This document shows, piece by piece, positions 1-8,652 of a DNA stretch of 32,500 nt. Within the stretch, counting starts at the first letter, position 1; every line of letters begins with the position of its first letter. This DNA comes from Bacteroidota bacterium (lineage in GTDB: Bacteria; Bacteroidota; Bacteroidia; Chitinophagales; Chitinophagaceae), in the NCBI GenBank assembly GCA_013286835.1, contig JABDEZ010000002.1, positions 1 to 32,500 on the forward strand. Reading direction: 5' to 3'. Made by a program: the position numbers and the translations under genes. Under the pieces are notes generated by a model, which saw nothing but the letters and a program-made list of their open reading frames with translations, made no database searches and was not told the origin of the DNA.

Positions 1-55
1 AATGGCCCTGCAAAATTCCAAATCCATACTCTATAATTTATACGTATCATTCCAA

Positions 56-87
56 TTTGGGAAACGTTGGTGATGATTGTAATTTTA
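56..87 (+). promoter_or_regulatory. Candidate lipA promoter
   Basis: TTTG at 56-59, then a 20-base spacer, then TAATTTTA at 80-87. This fits the Bacteroidota housekeeping promoter (TTTG, 19-21 bases, TAnnTTTG) except for the last base. The expected transcription start lies only a few bases before the lipA ATG at 95, so the mRNA would be almost leaderless. Confidence 0.45.
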
Positions 88-94
88 CATCCTT

Positions 95-1018
95 ATGCAA
101 GAGTTACCGGTTATTAGTGCAGCAGATACAGACACACGTGTGAAGAAGCCAAACTGGCTGCGTGTTAAATTACCAATAGGAGAAAGCTACCGCCATGTAC
201 GCAACCTGGTGGATACCCATAAGTTACATACAATATGTGAAAGTGGTAATTGTCCTAACATGGGCGAATGCTGGGGTGCAGGGACAGCCACGTTTATGAT
301 ACTTGGCAATATATGTACCCGCAGCTGCGGTTTTTGCGCAGTAGCAACAGGCAGACCCGATCCTGTAGATTGGGATGAGCCACAACGTGTTGCAGAGGCA
401 ATGCACTTGATGAAGGTGAAACATGCGGTAATCACATCAGTTGACCGCGATGAGTTGAAAGATGGAGGTTCTATTATCTGGGCCAATACGATAAAAGCAG
501 TACGTGCTTTGAATCCGGATACTACGCTGGAAACATTGATACCCGACTTTAGGGGACAATGGGAAAACCTGCAGCGCATTATAGATGTAGCACCTGACGT
601 GGTATCGCACAACCTGGAGACAGTTGAGCGGCTGACACGTAAAGTACGCATACAAGCTAAGTACCACCGCAGCCTCGAAGTGCAGCGCAGGTTGAAAGAC
701 GGCGGTATGCGCACCAAGAGCGGTGTAATGCTGGGATTGGGCGAAGAAAAAGACGAAGTGCTGCAAACCATGCACGACCTGGTAGAAAACGGCTGTGATG
801 TACTTACACTTGGCCAGTACTTGCAACCTACACAGAAACACTTACCGGTAGTACGTTTTGTGCATCCTGATGAGTTTGCTTTCTACCGGGAAGAAGGCTA
901 CAAGATGGGGTTTGATTATGTGGAAAGTGGTCCGCTGGTGCGTTCATCATACCACAGCGAGCGTCATGTTTACAAGGGCGAAGGCAGAGAAAAGTGGATG
1001 ATAGAGAAAGAAGCATAA
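95..1018 (+). CDS. lipA: Lipoyl synthase LipA
   Basis: Radical-SAM enzyme that inserts two sulfur atoms into the octanoyl chain bound to lipoyl domains (for example the E2 subunits of 2-oxoacid dehydrogenases and GcvH), completing lipoate synthesis in the cytoplasm. Both iron-sulfur cluster motifs are visible. The auxiliary cluster cysteines are C48, C53 and C59 ([12 protein letters not shown]), and the radical-SAM cluster is C74, C78 and C81 (CTRSCGFC). The family's C-terminal RSSYHSE motif, whose serine ligates the auxiliary cluster, is intact. The 307-residue length is normal. The ATG at 95 sits a short way before the usual N-terminal [10 protein letters not shown] block and just after a candidate promoter. 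No lipB is adjacent. The gene ends before a strong hairpin and converges on minus-strand genes. Confidence 0.97.
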   Translation: MQELPVISAADTDTRVKKPNWLRVKLPIGESYRHVRNLVDTHKLHTICESGNCPNMGECWGAGTATFMILGNICTRSCGFCAVATGRPDPVDWDEPQRVAEAMHLMKVKHAVITSVDRDELKDGGSIIWANTIKAVRALNPDTTLETLIPDFRGQWENLQRIIDVAPDVVSHNLETVERLTRKVRIQAKYHRSLEVQRRLKDGGMRTKSGVMLGLGEEKDEVLQTMHDLVENGCDVLTLGQYLQPTQKHLPVVRFVHPDEFAFYREEGYKMGFDYVESGPLVRSSYHSERHVYKGEGREKWMIEKEA

Positions 1019-1044
1019 TAATCATTGCTGATATACCTCAATTA

Positions 1045-1079
1045 AAATGGTCTTCAACATTGTATGTTGAAGACCATTT
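1045..1079. terminator. Perfect 16-bp hairpin, probable bidirectional terminator
   Basis: Inverted repeat with arms 1045-1060 and 1064-1079 and a 3-base TGT loop. It lies 26 bases after the lipA stop and beyond the 3' end of the minus-strand gene at 1237-1461. The minus-strand read-out is followed by TTTTAATT and the plus-strand read-out by CTGTTT, so the T-tract is better for minus-strand transcripts. The 1080-1236 interval between hairpin and gene shows nothing else I can support. Confidence 0.6.
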
Positions 1080-1236
1080 CTGTTTAATCGCTTGTATTAG
1101 GTAGTCAAAAGATTGTGCTACCACACCTCTGCAATTCAAAGACACTGCTTTTCTACCAACAATAGGTGTTATATAAAGCTGACGAGGATGCACAAAACGC
1201 AACCAAGCCAGCCTCAAACTAAGTTTAAAAATATCG

Positions 1237-1461
1237 TTATTTAGTTGCACTAAACTTCTTAATACCATAACCTATACCGGCAAGTATTAACAGGCTCATT
1301 CCACCGTCCAAAGGTGCACCTGCACCACCGCCGCCACCTGCACCGCCACCGCCGCTACCACCAGCATCAGATATGCCCGATCCAAAACCCGGACCAGCCA
1401 ACACATGAGTAAATGGAAGTGTTGTCATTAACAAGCAAAATACTAAAGCGATTTTGTACAT
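1237..1461 (-). CDS. Small exported glycine-rich protein with PxDGG-TM-basic tail (PID-CTERM-like)
   Basis: A 74-residue protein in three parts. An N-terminal signal peptide (about 1-22) precedes a low-complexity Gly/Ala stretch (about 24-49). The C-terminus has APLDGG followed by a short hydrophobic helix (MSLLILAGIGYGI) and a basic KK tail. That tripartite C-terminus looks like a protein-sorting signal. From memory it resembles the short Bacteroidota proteins whose C-terminus NCBI labels PID-CTERM; I cannot verify this. The gene lies 38 bases downstream of the large glycine-rich T9SS gene on the same strand, and no separate promoter is evident, so co-expression is likely. A plain one-helix membrane anchor is the alternative. 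The cellular role is unknown. Confidence 0.7.
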   Translation of the reverse strand: MYKIALVFCLLMTTLPFTHVLAGPGFGSGISDAGGSGGGGAGGGGGAGAPLDGGMSLLILAGIGYGIKKFSATK

Positions 1462-1499
1462 AAAATGAGTTTTAATTATTATAGTTTGTTTACGATTAT

Positions 1500-4400
1500 T
1501 TATTGTTTTACAAGTCTTTTAGTGACCATCTCATCTCCACACTTCAGGTTAATCAGGTATATACCTGGTGCCATATCAGCAACAGATATTTCTATACTGC
1601 CTGCTTGCTGATCGCCTAGATCCTTGCTATATATCTGCTGTCCCACCACATTGGTGACGCGCAGGCTGGTAGCACCCTTAACGGCTGCAGCGTAGATAAG
1701 TATTGCCACATCAGTAGTTGGGTTAGGCGCGATGCTTACATTCAATTTACTTGATACTATATTGGCAACACCAGTTGCTACCCCAACCTGGTTCAGTTCA
1801 AAACGATTGTCACCCTGGCTATTGGCGTCACTGTTTACTGTGAAGCTATATACATAGCCCTGACTCAGCAATTGCACCTTATTCAGGTATTTATCATGCA
1901 AGTATATCTTCACATTAGGATCCATGTTGAAATCATCAACACTCATGCTATAAGTTTTCTGCTGTGTAGCATTCAGCCCAAGCTGTATCACCTGCCCGTC
2001 AATATATGGCCTTACATCTATAGACTGTTGTTTATTATCTGTACTGTAGGTGTAAAAGTTAAGATCATCATTAGCCCACTTAGCAGCATCAAATACATCG
2101 GTACCCGGATTAGCATCGCCACGGAAGTAAATCAGCAACCTGTCCCATGAAGTAGCATTGTTATCACTTAAGATATGGAGTTGCATCATATCGTAACCCA
2201 TGCTGCTACCTGTTGTTTTGAACAGGTTGGCTGCCGTAGCCGTTGATTTGCTGCTTTCGTGAAAACCTACAGTATTATTTGTAGCTGCAGTTGCTGTAAC
2301 TACAAAGCTGCTGTATGCCGGCAATATGTACGATACTGACAAAGGCTGCGAAACATACGCGCCGGCAAGGCCCTGGTTAGGATCCCATACCCAGAAATTA
2401 GGCCCAACTGAGCTGCCCAGAGTAAGGGTGCTCAGGTCTATTGACGCTGCATATGGATTAGCTACAAAATTGTAACCTTTATTGGCATTGGTAGTTAGTG
2501 CTACACTCTGGTCTCCTTGAGTAAGTTGACCATACATATTGATGGTTGTGGCAGATGGTGTATATGGCTGATCTAGCAATCCTTCTCCCGGTAGGCCTCT
2601 TACCATAATACGCAATCCTTCGTAAGGGTTCCATGCATTTGCACCAACGCCGTCTGTAGCTGTATAGGGTATCCAGCCAGTAACATCATCGGTATCAGAA
2701 CCATTGGCAGTAACCGGGTTGTACCAGAAGGCAGAAGGGTTGTTGGTACCAGTTGTTGTAAAACCGGTACCATGACCCGTAATATCGAATGCAGATTGCA
2801 ATTGAGATAAAGCTATGCTGCTGCTGAACGGATGAGCCAGGAAGCGGTATGCCCTGCGGCCACCATGTATATATTTTTGTACGTTTATGGCGGTACCTGT
2901 TATATAACCACCCGCCGATGAACCTGCATTTACTGTTGCAGTACCTGTAGCATCTGATATAAGGAACACTATTCCATTATTGGTAAACGTACCCGATGTA
3001 GGATAGTAATTGTACTTAATGTGAATACGGCTATTCTGAGGAAGTGTAACGCCATGGCTGTTATTTATTTCAAGGTTGTACACCGTATCAGATGCCGTAA
3101 TGGTTTGTGCCGACGTGCCAGCAAATGAAAGGATACCTGCACCTTGTACCGAAGCCAGCAAAGTAGCATTACTATTTACCAGCAATTTCAAACCTGCATC
3201 TATGATCAGGCCGGAATTAGCTTCCATATAGAGTCTGTAGCAAGCATTAGTATTTACTGTAGATATTTCAGGGGTATCCATTACGCCTACTAATGGAGTG
3301 AGAATAGTAGGAATATACGCACTGATGGTACCATAAGGCACTATGTGACGATCCCAGTTATTTGTATCGTTCCAGTTCTTGCTTGAGTCACCGGTCCAGA
3401 TATCATAAGGATAAACAGTTATGCCCTGGCTGATGGTGGACGTAGTACCACAACCATAAGGAGATGTGGCAAATACACTCACATTGCCACTGGTGGCTGC
3501 AACGTCGTAGGTATAACGGGCAGTGTCACCTGAATTTGCGATGCTCACGCCGCTGCCGTTATAGGCCCATACATAGTTCACATCGGTATCCAGGTTAGTA
3601 CTGTATATCACATTTACCTGGCCCTGTAGTGCCCAGTTATAATTAGGATTGAATGTTATGGGCAACGGGAAGGAGTCAACTACTGCTGTAGTTACTATAG
3701 TAGATGCTGCACCGCAAGTACCCGTAACGTTTAACTGGTACTTATAACCACCAAATGAAAAATTACTATTAACGATGTGCAGGGTATTGGTATGGGTACC
3801 CGTATAAGTAGCATTGTCTGACAGGTTAACAAAACCGCTGCCGGTATTTGCAGTCCATTGATAAACTAAACCAGGGCCACTTGCTGTTGCACTTATCGTA
3901 CTATTGCCACCGAAGCATATGTGGCTGCGTGTAGGAAGATTGGAAGTTATAATGGTTGTATCAACAGTAAGTGTAGTGGGTGTAGTAAAAACAGCAGAGC
4001 ATGTGCCTGTTACCGCCAGTTTATACTGATACCCTGTCATTGCAGTGATCACATTACTGAGTTGCAGGCTGCTTGTAGCAGAACCACTGTAGTTCCAGTT
4101 GTCTGATATGGCATTGTAACCAGAGCCTGTATTAACATACCACTGGTATGTTAATACAGGGCCAGATGCTGACCCAGAAATAATTGAACTGCCACCAAAG
4201 CAAATATGCGTGCTGGTAGCAGGGCTGGAGGTGATGATTGTTGTATCTACAGTTAAAGTAGTTGCAGTTGTGTTTGCTGATCCACAAGTGCCCGTTACCG
4301 TTAATTGGTAGACATATCCTGTCATAACGGAGATCACATGACTGATATGCAGGCTGCTTGTTATAGAACCGCTGTAGTTCCAGTTGTCAGAAATGGGAGT

Positions 4401-5918
4401 AAAACCAGACCCTGTATTTACAAACCAATGATAAGACAAGCCAGGGCCCGTTGCAGTACCAGCTATTGTTGAGCTACTGCCGAAGCAAATGTGGGTAGAA
4501 GCTGCGGGGCTTGAAGTAACAATTGTAGAATCTACGGTCAATGTAGTTGCAGTTGTATTGGCAGAACCACAAGTACCCGTTGCAGTTAATTGGTATTGAT
4601 AACCGCTCATAGCGCTTATCACGTTACTTATCTGCAGGCTGCTTGTAGCAGAACCACTGTATAGCCAATTGTCAGATATAGGGTTGTAGCCAGAACCTGT
4701 ATTTACGTACCATTGGTATGATAAACCGGCACCAGATGCTGCACCTGAAATTGTTGAACTGCCACCAAAGCAAATATGTGTGCTTGCCGCAGGACTGGAA
4801 GTAATTGTCGTGGTGGGTGCCAGAACAGAAACCTCAACAGTATCAGAATAAGTAGTACCTGTTACATTTGTCGCAGCAAGGAAATACATGCCGGTATCTG
4901 TATATGCGAGACTTGAAATATTATAAGTGTTGCTTGTGGCACCACCAATAGCAGTGAAATTATTGGGTATGGAAGTATTATTTAAGTACCACTGGTAAGA
5001 TGTGGCATTGGTAACGGTTGCTGTCAAGGTTGATACCGGAGAGCCCAGGCATACAGAAGAGCTTGTGGGCAAAGTTGTGAATGCAGGAGCGGGAATATAT
5101 GTTATATATACATGTCCGTTATCACTTTCATAACCTGGCATATTTGTAATAGATGTCACCAGCACAGGATCTGTATAAGAGGAACCGCCTGCGCCGCCAT
5201 CATTGTCGCCGCCGCCGCCGCCATAGTAGCCGCCACCGCCACCGCCGCCACCGCCAGAGCTTATAGCCCCATCACCGCCAGTACCTAAAGTACCGTTAGC
5301 GCCAAAGCCATCTCCACCTAAGCCGCCTGCTACCTGGCTACCACCTGTTGCGATCGAGACATCTGAATGCTGAGTAGGTGACCCGCCAGTAGCGGCATCG
5401 CCAATCCCACCATAGCTGGTTGGAGAGCTAGTAACGGCATCGTTACTGCCACCACCACCACTGGCTACAATTACCCTGTTGCTCAATGCAGTTCCACCAA
5501 TGCGAATATCAGAAGCACCGCCGCCGCCACCGCCATAGTTGCCGGTAAGAGTATCCAGGCTGCCATTTCCACCACCATTCCACCCACCATTTCCAGTAAA
5601 CGGCAGACTAAAACCAAGGTGGTTCCAATAGCCTCTGCCACCTGGATAAATATACAAAGTCTGGCCTGGTGTAACAGCCAATGTTGCAAGTATTTTCATC
5701 CCATTTCCATAATATGTGCTAAAGCCATTCGAACTACCGGCCCCACCGGCAATATCTACCTGTATGCTGGTTATGCCCGCAGGTACCACAAACGTTCCTT
5801 GGGCTTGAGAAGCATAAATTACTGTTGTTTGGGCACTTGCTTTGGTGAAAAAACATGACGCAGCAAGAGCTAACGCCATAGCAGTGAGTCTAAAAGTAGA
5901 AGGTGTCATTCTTATCAT
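1500..5918 (-). CDS. Large secreted glycine-rich, Ig-like repeat protein with T9SS type A sorting domain
   Basis: A 1472-residue cell-surface or extracellular protein of unknown substrate. Signal peptide about 1-30, ending ASAQ. Residues about 31-275 form a glycine-rich domain resembling the ALK-type Gly_rich fold (GGGGASDIR, RVIVASGGGG, GGGYYGGGGG, GGSSYTDP). Residues about 277-366 are an Ig-like domain. Four tandem Ig-like repeats of about 95 residues follow (about 367-748), each with a conserved cysteine pair in HICFG and GTC contexts and a YQW core. Near 838 is a WTG...NWNDTNNW segment typical of Bacteroidota surface proteins, then a long beta-rich region. From about 1397 is the type A sorting domain (APNP, VVGQ, APGIYLI, final KRLVKQ), which directs export by the type IX system and surface attachment. 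Its leader is shared with the DUF4907 gene at 6474-6833. Adhesin-like or structural roles are inference only. Confidence 0.9.
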   Translation of the reverse strand: MIRMTPSTFRLTAMALALAASCFFTKASAQTTVIYASQAQGTFVVPAGITSIQVDIAGGAGSSNGFSTYYGNGMKILATLAVTPGQTLYIYPGGRGYWNHLGFSLPFTGNGGWNGGGNGSLDTLTGNYGGGGGGASDIRIGGTALSNRVIVASGGGGSNDAVTSSPTSYGGIGDAATGGSPTQHSDVSIATGGSQVAGGLGGDGFGANGTLGTGGDGAISSGGGGGGGGGYYGGGGGDNDGGAGGSSYTDPVLVTSITNMPGYESDNGHVYITYIPAPAFTTLPTSSSVCLGSPVSTLTATVTNATSYQWYLNNTSIPNNFTAIGGATSNTYNISSLAYTDTGMYFLAATNVTGTTYSDTVEVSVLAPTTTITSSPAASTHICFGGSSTISGAASGAGLSYQWYVNTGSGYNPISDNWLYSGSATSSLQISNVISAMSGYQYQLTATGTCGSANTTATTLTVDSTIVTSSPAASTHICFGSSSTIAGTATGPGLSYHWFVNTGSGFTPISDNWNYSGSITSSLHISHVISVMTGYVYQLTVTGTCGSANTTATTLTVDTTIITSSPATSTHICFGGSSIISGSASGPVLTYQWYVNTGSGYNAISDNWNYSGSATSSLQLSNVITAMTGYQYKLAVTGTCSAVFTTPTTLTVDTTIITSNLPTRSHICFGGNSTISATASGPGLVYQWTANTGSGFVNLSDNATYTGTHTNTLHIVNSNFSFGGYKYQLNVTGTCGAASTIVTTAVVDSFPLPITFNPNYNWALQGQVNVIYSTNLDTDVNYVWAYNGSGVSIANSGDTARYTYDVAATSGNVSVFATSPYGCGTTSTISQGITVYPYDIWTGDSSKNWNDTNNWDRHIVPYGTISAYIPTILTPLVGVMDTPEISTVNTNACYRLYMEANSGLIIDAGLKLLVNSNATLLASVQGAGILSFAGTSAQTITASDTVYNLEINNSHGVTLPQNSRIHIKYNYYPTSGTFTNNGIVFLISDATGTATVNAGSSAGGYITGTAINVQKYIHGGRRAYRFLAHPFSSSIALSQLQSAFDITGHGTGFTTTGTNNPSAFWYNPVTANGSDTDDVTGWIPYTATDGVGANAWNPYEGLRIMVRGLPGEGLLDQPYTPSATTINMYGQLTQGDQSVALTTNANKGYNFVANPYAASIDLSTLTLGSSVGPNFWVWDPNQGLAGAYVSQPLSVSYILPAYSSFVVTATAATNNTVGFHESSKSTATAANLFKTTGSSMGYDMMQLHILSDNNATSWDRLLIYFRGDANPGTDVFDAAKWANDDLNFYTYSTDNKQQSIDVRPYIDGQVIQLGLNATQQKTYSMSVDDFNMDPNVKIYLHDKYLNKVQLLSQGYVYSFTVNSDANSQGDNRFELNQVGVATGVANIVSSKLNVSIAPNPTTDVAILIYAAAVKGATSLRVTNVVGQQIYSKDLGDQQAGSIEISVADMAPGIYLINLKCGDEMVTKRLVKQ
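3675..4820 (-). repeat. Four tandem ~285-bp repeats encoding Ig-like modules
   Basis: Landmark sequences encoding HICFG recur at about 4763, 4480, 4195 and 3909, a period of about 285 bases (95 codons). Each unit encodes the same order of elements: ITSSPA, HICFG, LxYQW(Y/F)VNTGSG, a short SDN segment, a YSGS/SSL turn, and GTC. The first three units are the most alike. The fourth (HICFGGNSTISATASG...) has diverged. The pattern points to tandem duplication within the gene. Confidence 0.85.
4126..4160. repeat. Perfect 15-bp inverted repeat inside an Ig-like repeat
   Basis: Arms 4126-4140 (CCTGTATTAACATAC) and 4146-4160 with a 5-base loop. It lies in the third Ig-like repeat, over codons for VLTYQWYVNTG, and is not present in the sister repeats, where synonymous or replacement differences break it. 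There is no T-tract, so it is not a terminator. Confidence 0.8.
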
Positions 5919-6473
5919 TTTTTGCTAGTAAAGTCAATTCTCTCCTAAATCCTTTATAGCAAAAATGGTATTACAAGCGGGGAACATTAACAACTCACAT
6001 ACTTCACGTTAACATTAAACACACTGATCATTAACAATCTTTAAACAAAATAGATATTAAAGCAAAGTAAATGATATCAAAAGGTATTACCAAAAAAATT
6101 ATTTTACACAATCTGATATCCTAACAAACTACATACAATAAACATATACATTTGGCAAACTAATATTCATAAATTATTTTGAAGGGTATTTACGCACGCA
6201 TCTTCAACCAAGGGCATAAACTTTTTATGTAGTAATGTTGCAAGGTTACCTTATTACTAGGATGCAAACTGGAGATCTCATGTGTGACTCTATAACCGAT
6301 CTACAGTAACTAATGTAATACCAGAAGGGCAGTCCGGGTTCGCTGACTACCTGTATAACTAAAACTGTTCATCGTCTGTGCATACAAATGTTCTGTTGTG
6401 CTAAACTGTACAATCAGACTAATAATAAAAAACTTAGTCCTTTGTTTCGTGTTCTCCTTCTATTCAATCAGTT
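5919..6473. other. 555-bp intergenic region
   Basis: A-T rich. The part nearest 5919 holds leader A of the large T9SS gene. The rest, about 6060-6473, has no convincing gene on either strand, no tRNA and no clear terminator for the DUF4907 gene that ends at 6474. A GGGTTCG-containing segment near 6337 does not fold as a tRNA by eye. Confidence 0.6.
5931..6053 (-). promoter_or_regulatory. Leader A: conserved upstream region of the large T9SS gene, with phased TTAAC motifs
   Basis: Three blocks (5931-5963, about 5982-6007, about 6031-6053) match three blocks upstream of the DUF4907 gene, in the same order and at similar spacing. The 33-base block nearest the start codon differs at only 3 positions and contains, in gene sense, TTAGGAGAGAATT. 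TTAAC (sense GTTAA) occurs at 5987, 6009 and 6031, exactly 22 bases apart, which puts the copies on one face of the helix. This suggests an operator array or a conserved promoter/5' UTR. I cannot identify the regulator, and no exact TAnnTTTG box is visible. Confidence 0.6.
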
Positions 6474-6833
6474 TTATATAGCATTAAGTTTTTTCAATTC
6501 TTCAATGGTAATAGTAGGTGGCATTTCACCTTTCTTTATTTTTTGTATGGCAAGTTTGGCCACTTTTGCAGCAGATGATCTGTCTTTAAAACCCTTGGTG
6601 CCTGGCATAGCCGGCCGCGATGGTTGGTGGATCTTTACTCTGCTCCCCATAAGGATATCGTATCCCCAGGTGTGGTCTGGAGAGGGAATAATTTTATAAG
6701 AAAGATTGCCAGGTACTTTACCGTTTGAAAAAGCCAGTGTTTGAGCTAGAGCACTGGTAAATGTAAAAGAAGATACTACCAGCAATAAAACGGCCAGTAG
6801 CCTGTGCGATGTGATTTTTTTTAATAGTACCAT
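6474..6833 (-). CDS. DUF4907 family secreted protein
   Basis: A 119-residue exported protein of unknown function. The start chosen is the ATG at 6833, which gives a clean signal peptide (KK, then a hydrophobic run ending SALAQ, about 1-31). The reading frame opens further upstream, but the added residues would bury the signal peptide and run into the conserved leader. The mature part has the DUF4907 pattern as I recall it: YKIIPSPDHTWGYDI, HQPSRPAMPG, KGF, an A..VAKLAIQKIKKGEMPPT stretch and EELKKL. It is probably periplasmic or lipid-free secreted. It shares its upstream leader with the large T9SS gene, which suggests co-regulation, but it lacks a T9SS sorting domain itself. Confidence 0.8.
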   Translation of the reverse strand: MVLLKKITSHRLLAVLLLVVSSFTFTSALAQTLAFSNGKVPGNLSYKIIPSPDHTWGYDILMGSRVKIHQPSRPAMPGTKGFKDRSSAAKVAKLAIQKIKKGEMPPTITIEELKKLNAI

Positions 6834-6841
6834 TTGCTTTG

Positions 6842-6954
6842 AAGTTAATTCTCTCCTAAGTCCTTTACAGCAAAGAAACAATAGAAACGTTAACAATTCA
6901 CATCCCTCACATAAGAATACATATTCCACTAGTTAACAATCCTTAAGCAATAGG
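6842..6954 (-). promoter_or_regulatory. Leader B: conserved upstream region of the DUF4907 gene
   Basis: Counterpart of leader A. Blocks are 6842-6874 (30 of 33 bases identical to 5931-5963), 6884-6910 and about 6932-6954. TTAAC motifs occur at 6890 and 6933, 43 bases apart, close to twice the 22-base period seen in leader A. The first block ends 8 bases before the ATG at 6833, compared with 12 bases for leader A. Confidence 0.6.
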
Positions 6955-7066
6955 CATAGTAACACCAAATAAGACACTTATAATTCATCATGTAATTGCC
7001 TACAAACACCATATACACAACATACAAAACATATATTATTTATACACATGCGAAATGGATGGAGAA

Positions 7067-8617
7067 TTAAAGCCATTGAGCAATTGCCTCAGCACAGTTT
7101 TCACCATCTATAGCCGCAGATACTATACCTCCTGCATATCCTGCGCCTTCTGCACAAGGATACAAACCCTTTATTTGCGGATGTTGCATAGTAACTTTAT
7201 CGCGGGGGATACGCACAGGAGAGCTGGTGCGCGATTCTGTCCCTACCATAACAGCATCGGCTGTATAATAACCTTTCATCTTTTTCCCAAAGTCTGTAAT
7301 AGCCAGTTTTAGCGCTGTATGTACTTCTTTAGGCAATACGGCTTTCATATCTACGCTTTGAATACCGGGCAGATAAGAACATTCAGGTAATGAGGAGGAT
7401 ATTTTGCCCGAGACAAAGTCTGTGAGGCGCTGGGCTGGAGCAACAAGACCTATGTTGCAAACTGAATATGCTTTTTGTTCCACCATACGCTGGTACCCCA
7501 TAGCCGCAAGAGGCCCGTTAAAACCATAGGCATTAAAATCCTTTTCATCAACGCTTACCACAGTGCCTGAGTTAGCAAAGGGATTATTTCGCTTTGAAGG
7601 CGACCAGCCGTTGACTACTATTTCACCAGGCGCCGTAGCTGCAGGGGCAATAATGCCACCCGGGCACATACAAAAAGAAAAAACACCCCGCCCCGTAGCT
7701 TGTGTAACCAATGAATAACTAGCCGGGGGAAGAAAAGGATCACGCACGGCTGTATGGTATTGCGCTTGATCAACCAGCCATTGTGGGTGCTCTATACGCA
7801 CACCCAAAGCGAAGGGCTTAGCTTCTATTGCTATTTCTTTGCTGTGCAGCAATTCAAAAATATCGCGGGCAGAATGCCCAGTAGCCAGTATCACCGCTTT
7901 TGCTTTAATGGTTGTACCATCGGCTGTGCGTATGCCCTGTAATACATCACCGTCCAGTAAAAAATCAGTAACCTTTTGTTCAAATAACACCTCGCCTCCG
8001 CAATCCACAATTTGCTGCCGCATAGCGCTTATTATCTGTGGCAGTTTGTTGGTACCTATATGGGGATGTGCATCATAAAGTATAGATTCGTCAGCTCCGA
8101 AAAAGTGAAAGAGCTCCAGTATGCGTTTTACATCACCGCGTTTTGTAGAGCGTGTATATAGTTTACCATCGCTATAGGTGCCAGCCCCACCCTCTCCAAA
8201 ACAATAATTAGATTCGGGGTTCACTATACCGGCTTTGTTCATCGCAGCAAGATCGCGACGGCGGCTACGTACATCTTTACCGCGTTCCAGCATAACCGGC
8301 TTATAACCCAGTGATATAAGTTTAAGGGCCGCAAACAAACCTGCGGGCCCGGCACCTACAACAATAACCGGAGGTGCATCGGTAACATTATGCAATTCAG
8401 GATCAAAAGGTGTTCGCTCAGGTATTGGCTCACCTATATAAGCATCTACCTGCAACACAACTTTGGCCTGCCGGCCTCGGGCATCAATTGACCGTTTAGT
8501 AATCTGAAACCCAGACAGCTTACTGAAAGGAACACCCGCAGCATTAGCCACCAGCTTCTTTAATGTTTTATCATCCACTGCCTCGGCAGGCAATGCGGAG
8601 AGATTTACTTTTATCAT
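7067..8617 (-). CDS. FAD-dependent dehydrogenase, COG2509 type
   Basis: A 516-residue cytoplasmic flavoprotein. After an N-terminal domain of about 80 residues, the FAD-binding Rossmann motif VGAGPAG sits at 87-93. Further flavoprotein features are GEGGAGTYSDGKL, the ATGHSARD segment after the second strand and, near the C-terminus, EGAGYAGGIVSAAIDG, the typical FAD-contacting end. The length and the FCMCPGG and TESRTSSPVRI motifs match the uncharacterised FAD-dependent dehydrogenases of COG2509. The physiological substrate is not known. It follows dsbD by 35 bases on the same strand, so it is probably in one transcript, although a shared redox role is only inference. Confidence 0.88.
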   Translation of the reverse strand: MIKVNLSALPAEAVDDKTLKKLVANAAGVPFSKLSGFQITKRSIDARGRQAKVVLQVDAYIGEPIPERTPFDPELHNVTDAPPVIVVGAGPAGLFAALKLISLGYKPVMLERGKDVRSRRRDLAAMNKAGIVNPESNYCFGEGGAGTYSDGKLYTRSTKRGDVKRILELFHFFGADESILYDAHPHIGTNKLPQIISAMRQQIVDCGGEVLFEQKVTDFLLDGDVLQGIRTADGTTIKAKAVILATGHSARDIFELLHSKEIAIEAKPFALGVRIEHPQWLVDQAQYHTAVRDPFLPPASYSLVTQATGRGVFSFCMCPGGIIAPAATAPGEIVVNGWSPSKRNNPFANSGTVVSVDEKDFNAYGFNGPLAAMGYQRMVEQKAYSVCNIGLVAPAQRLTDFVSGKISSSLPECSYLPGIQSVDMKAVLPKEVHTALKLAITDFGKKMKGYYTADAVMVGTESRTSSPVRIPRDKVTMQHPQIKGLYPCAEGAGYAGGIVSAAIDGENCAEAIAQWL

Positions 8618-8652
8618 GTGCGTCAGGTTTTTATCCTAAAAGCGAAAAAGGA

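Noticed and set aside
187-841. Long antisense frames inside lipA
   Set aside because: The plus-strand frame has all LipA motifs; the antisense frames are by-products of its codon pattern.
1038-1268. 76-codon minus-strand frame between lipA and the small glycine-rich gene
   Set aside because: It overlaps the end of the small gene in another frame, runs through the terminator hairpin, and its product has no recognisable pattern.
5160-5560. GCC/CCG low-complexity tracts as possible repeats or methylation islands
   Set aside because: They simply encode the polyglycine runs of the T9SS protein.
6320-6360. GGGTTCG-like T-loop sequence suggesting a tRNA
   Set aside because: No matching acceptor stem, D-arm or anticodon arm can be drawn around it.
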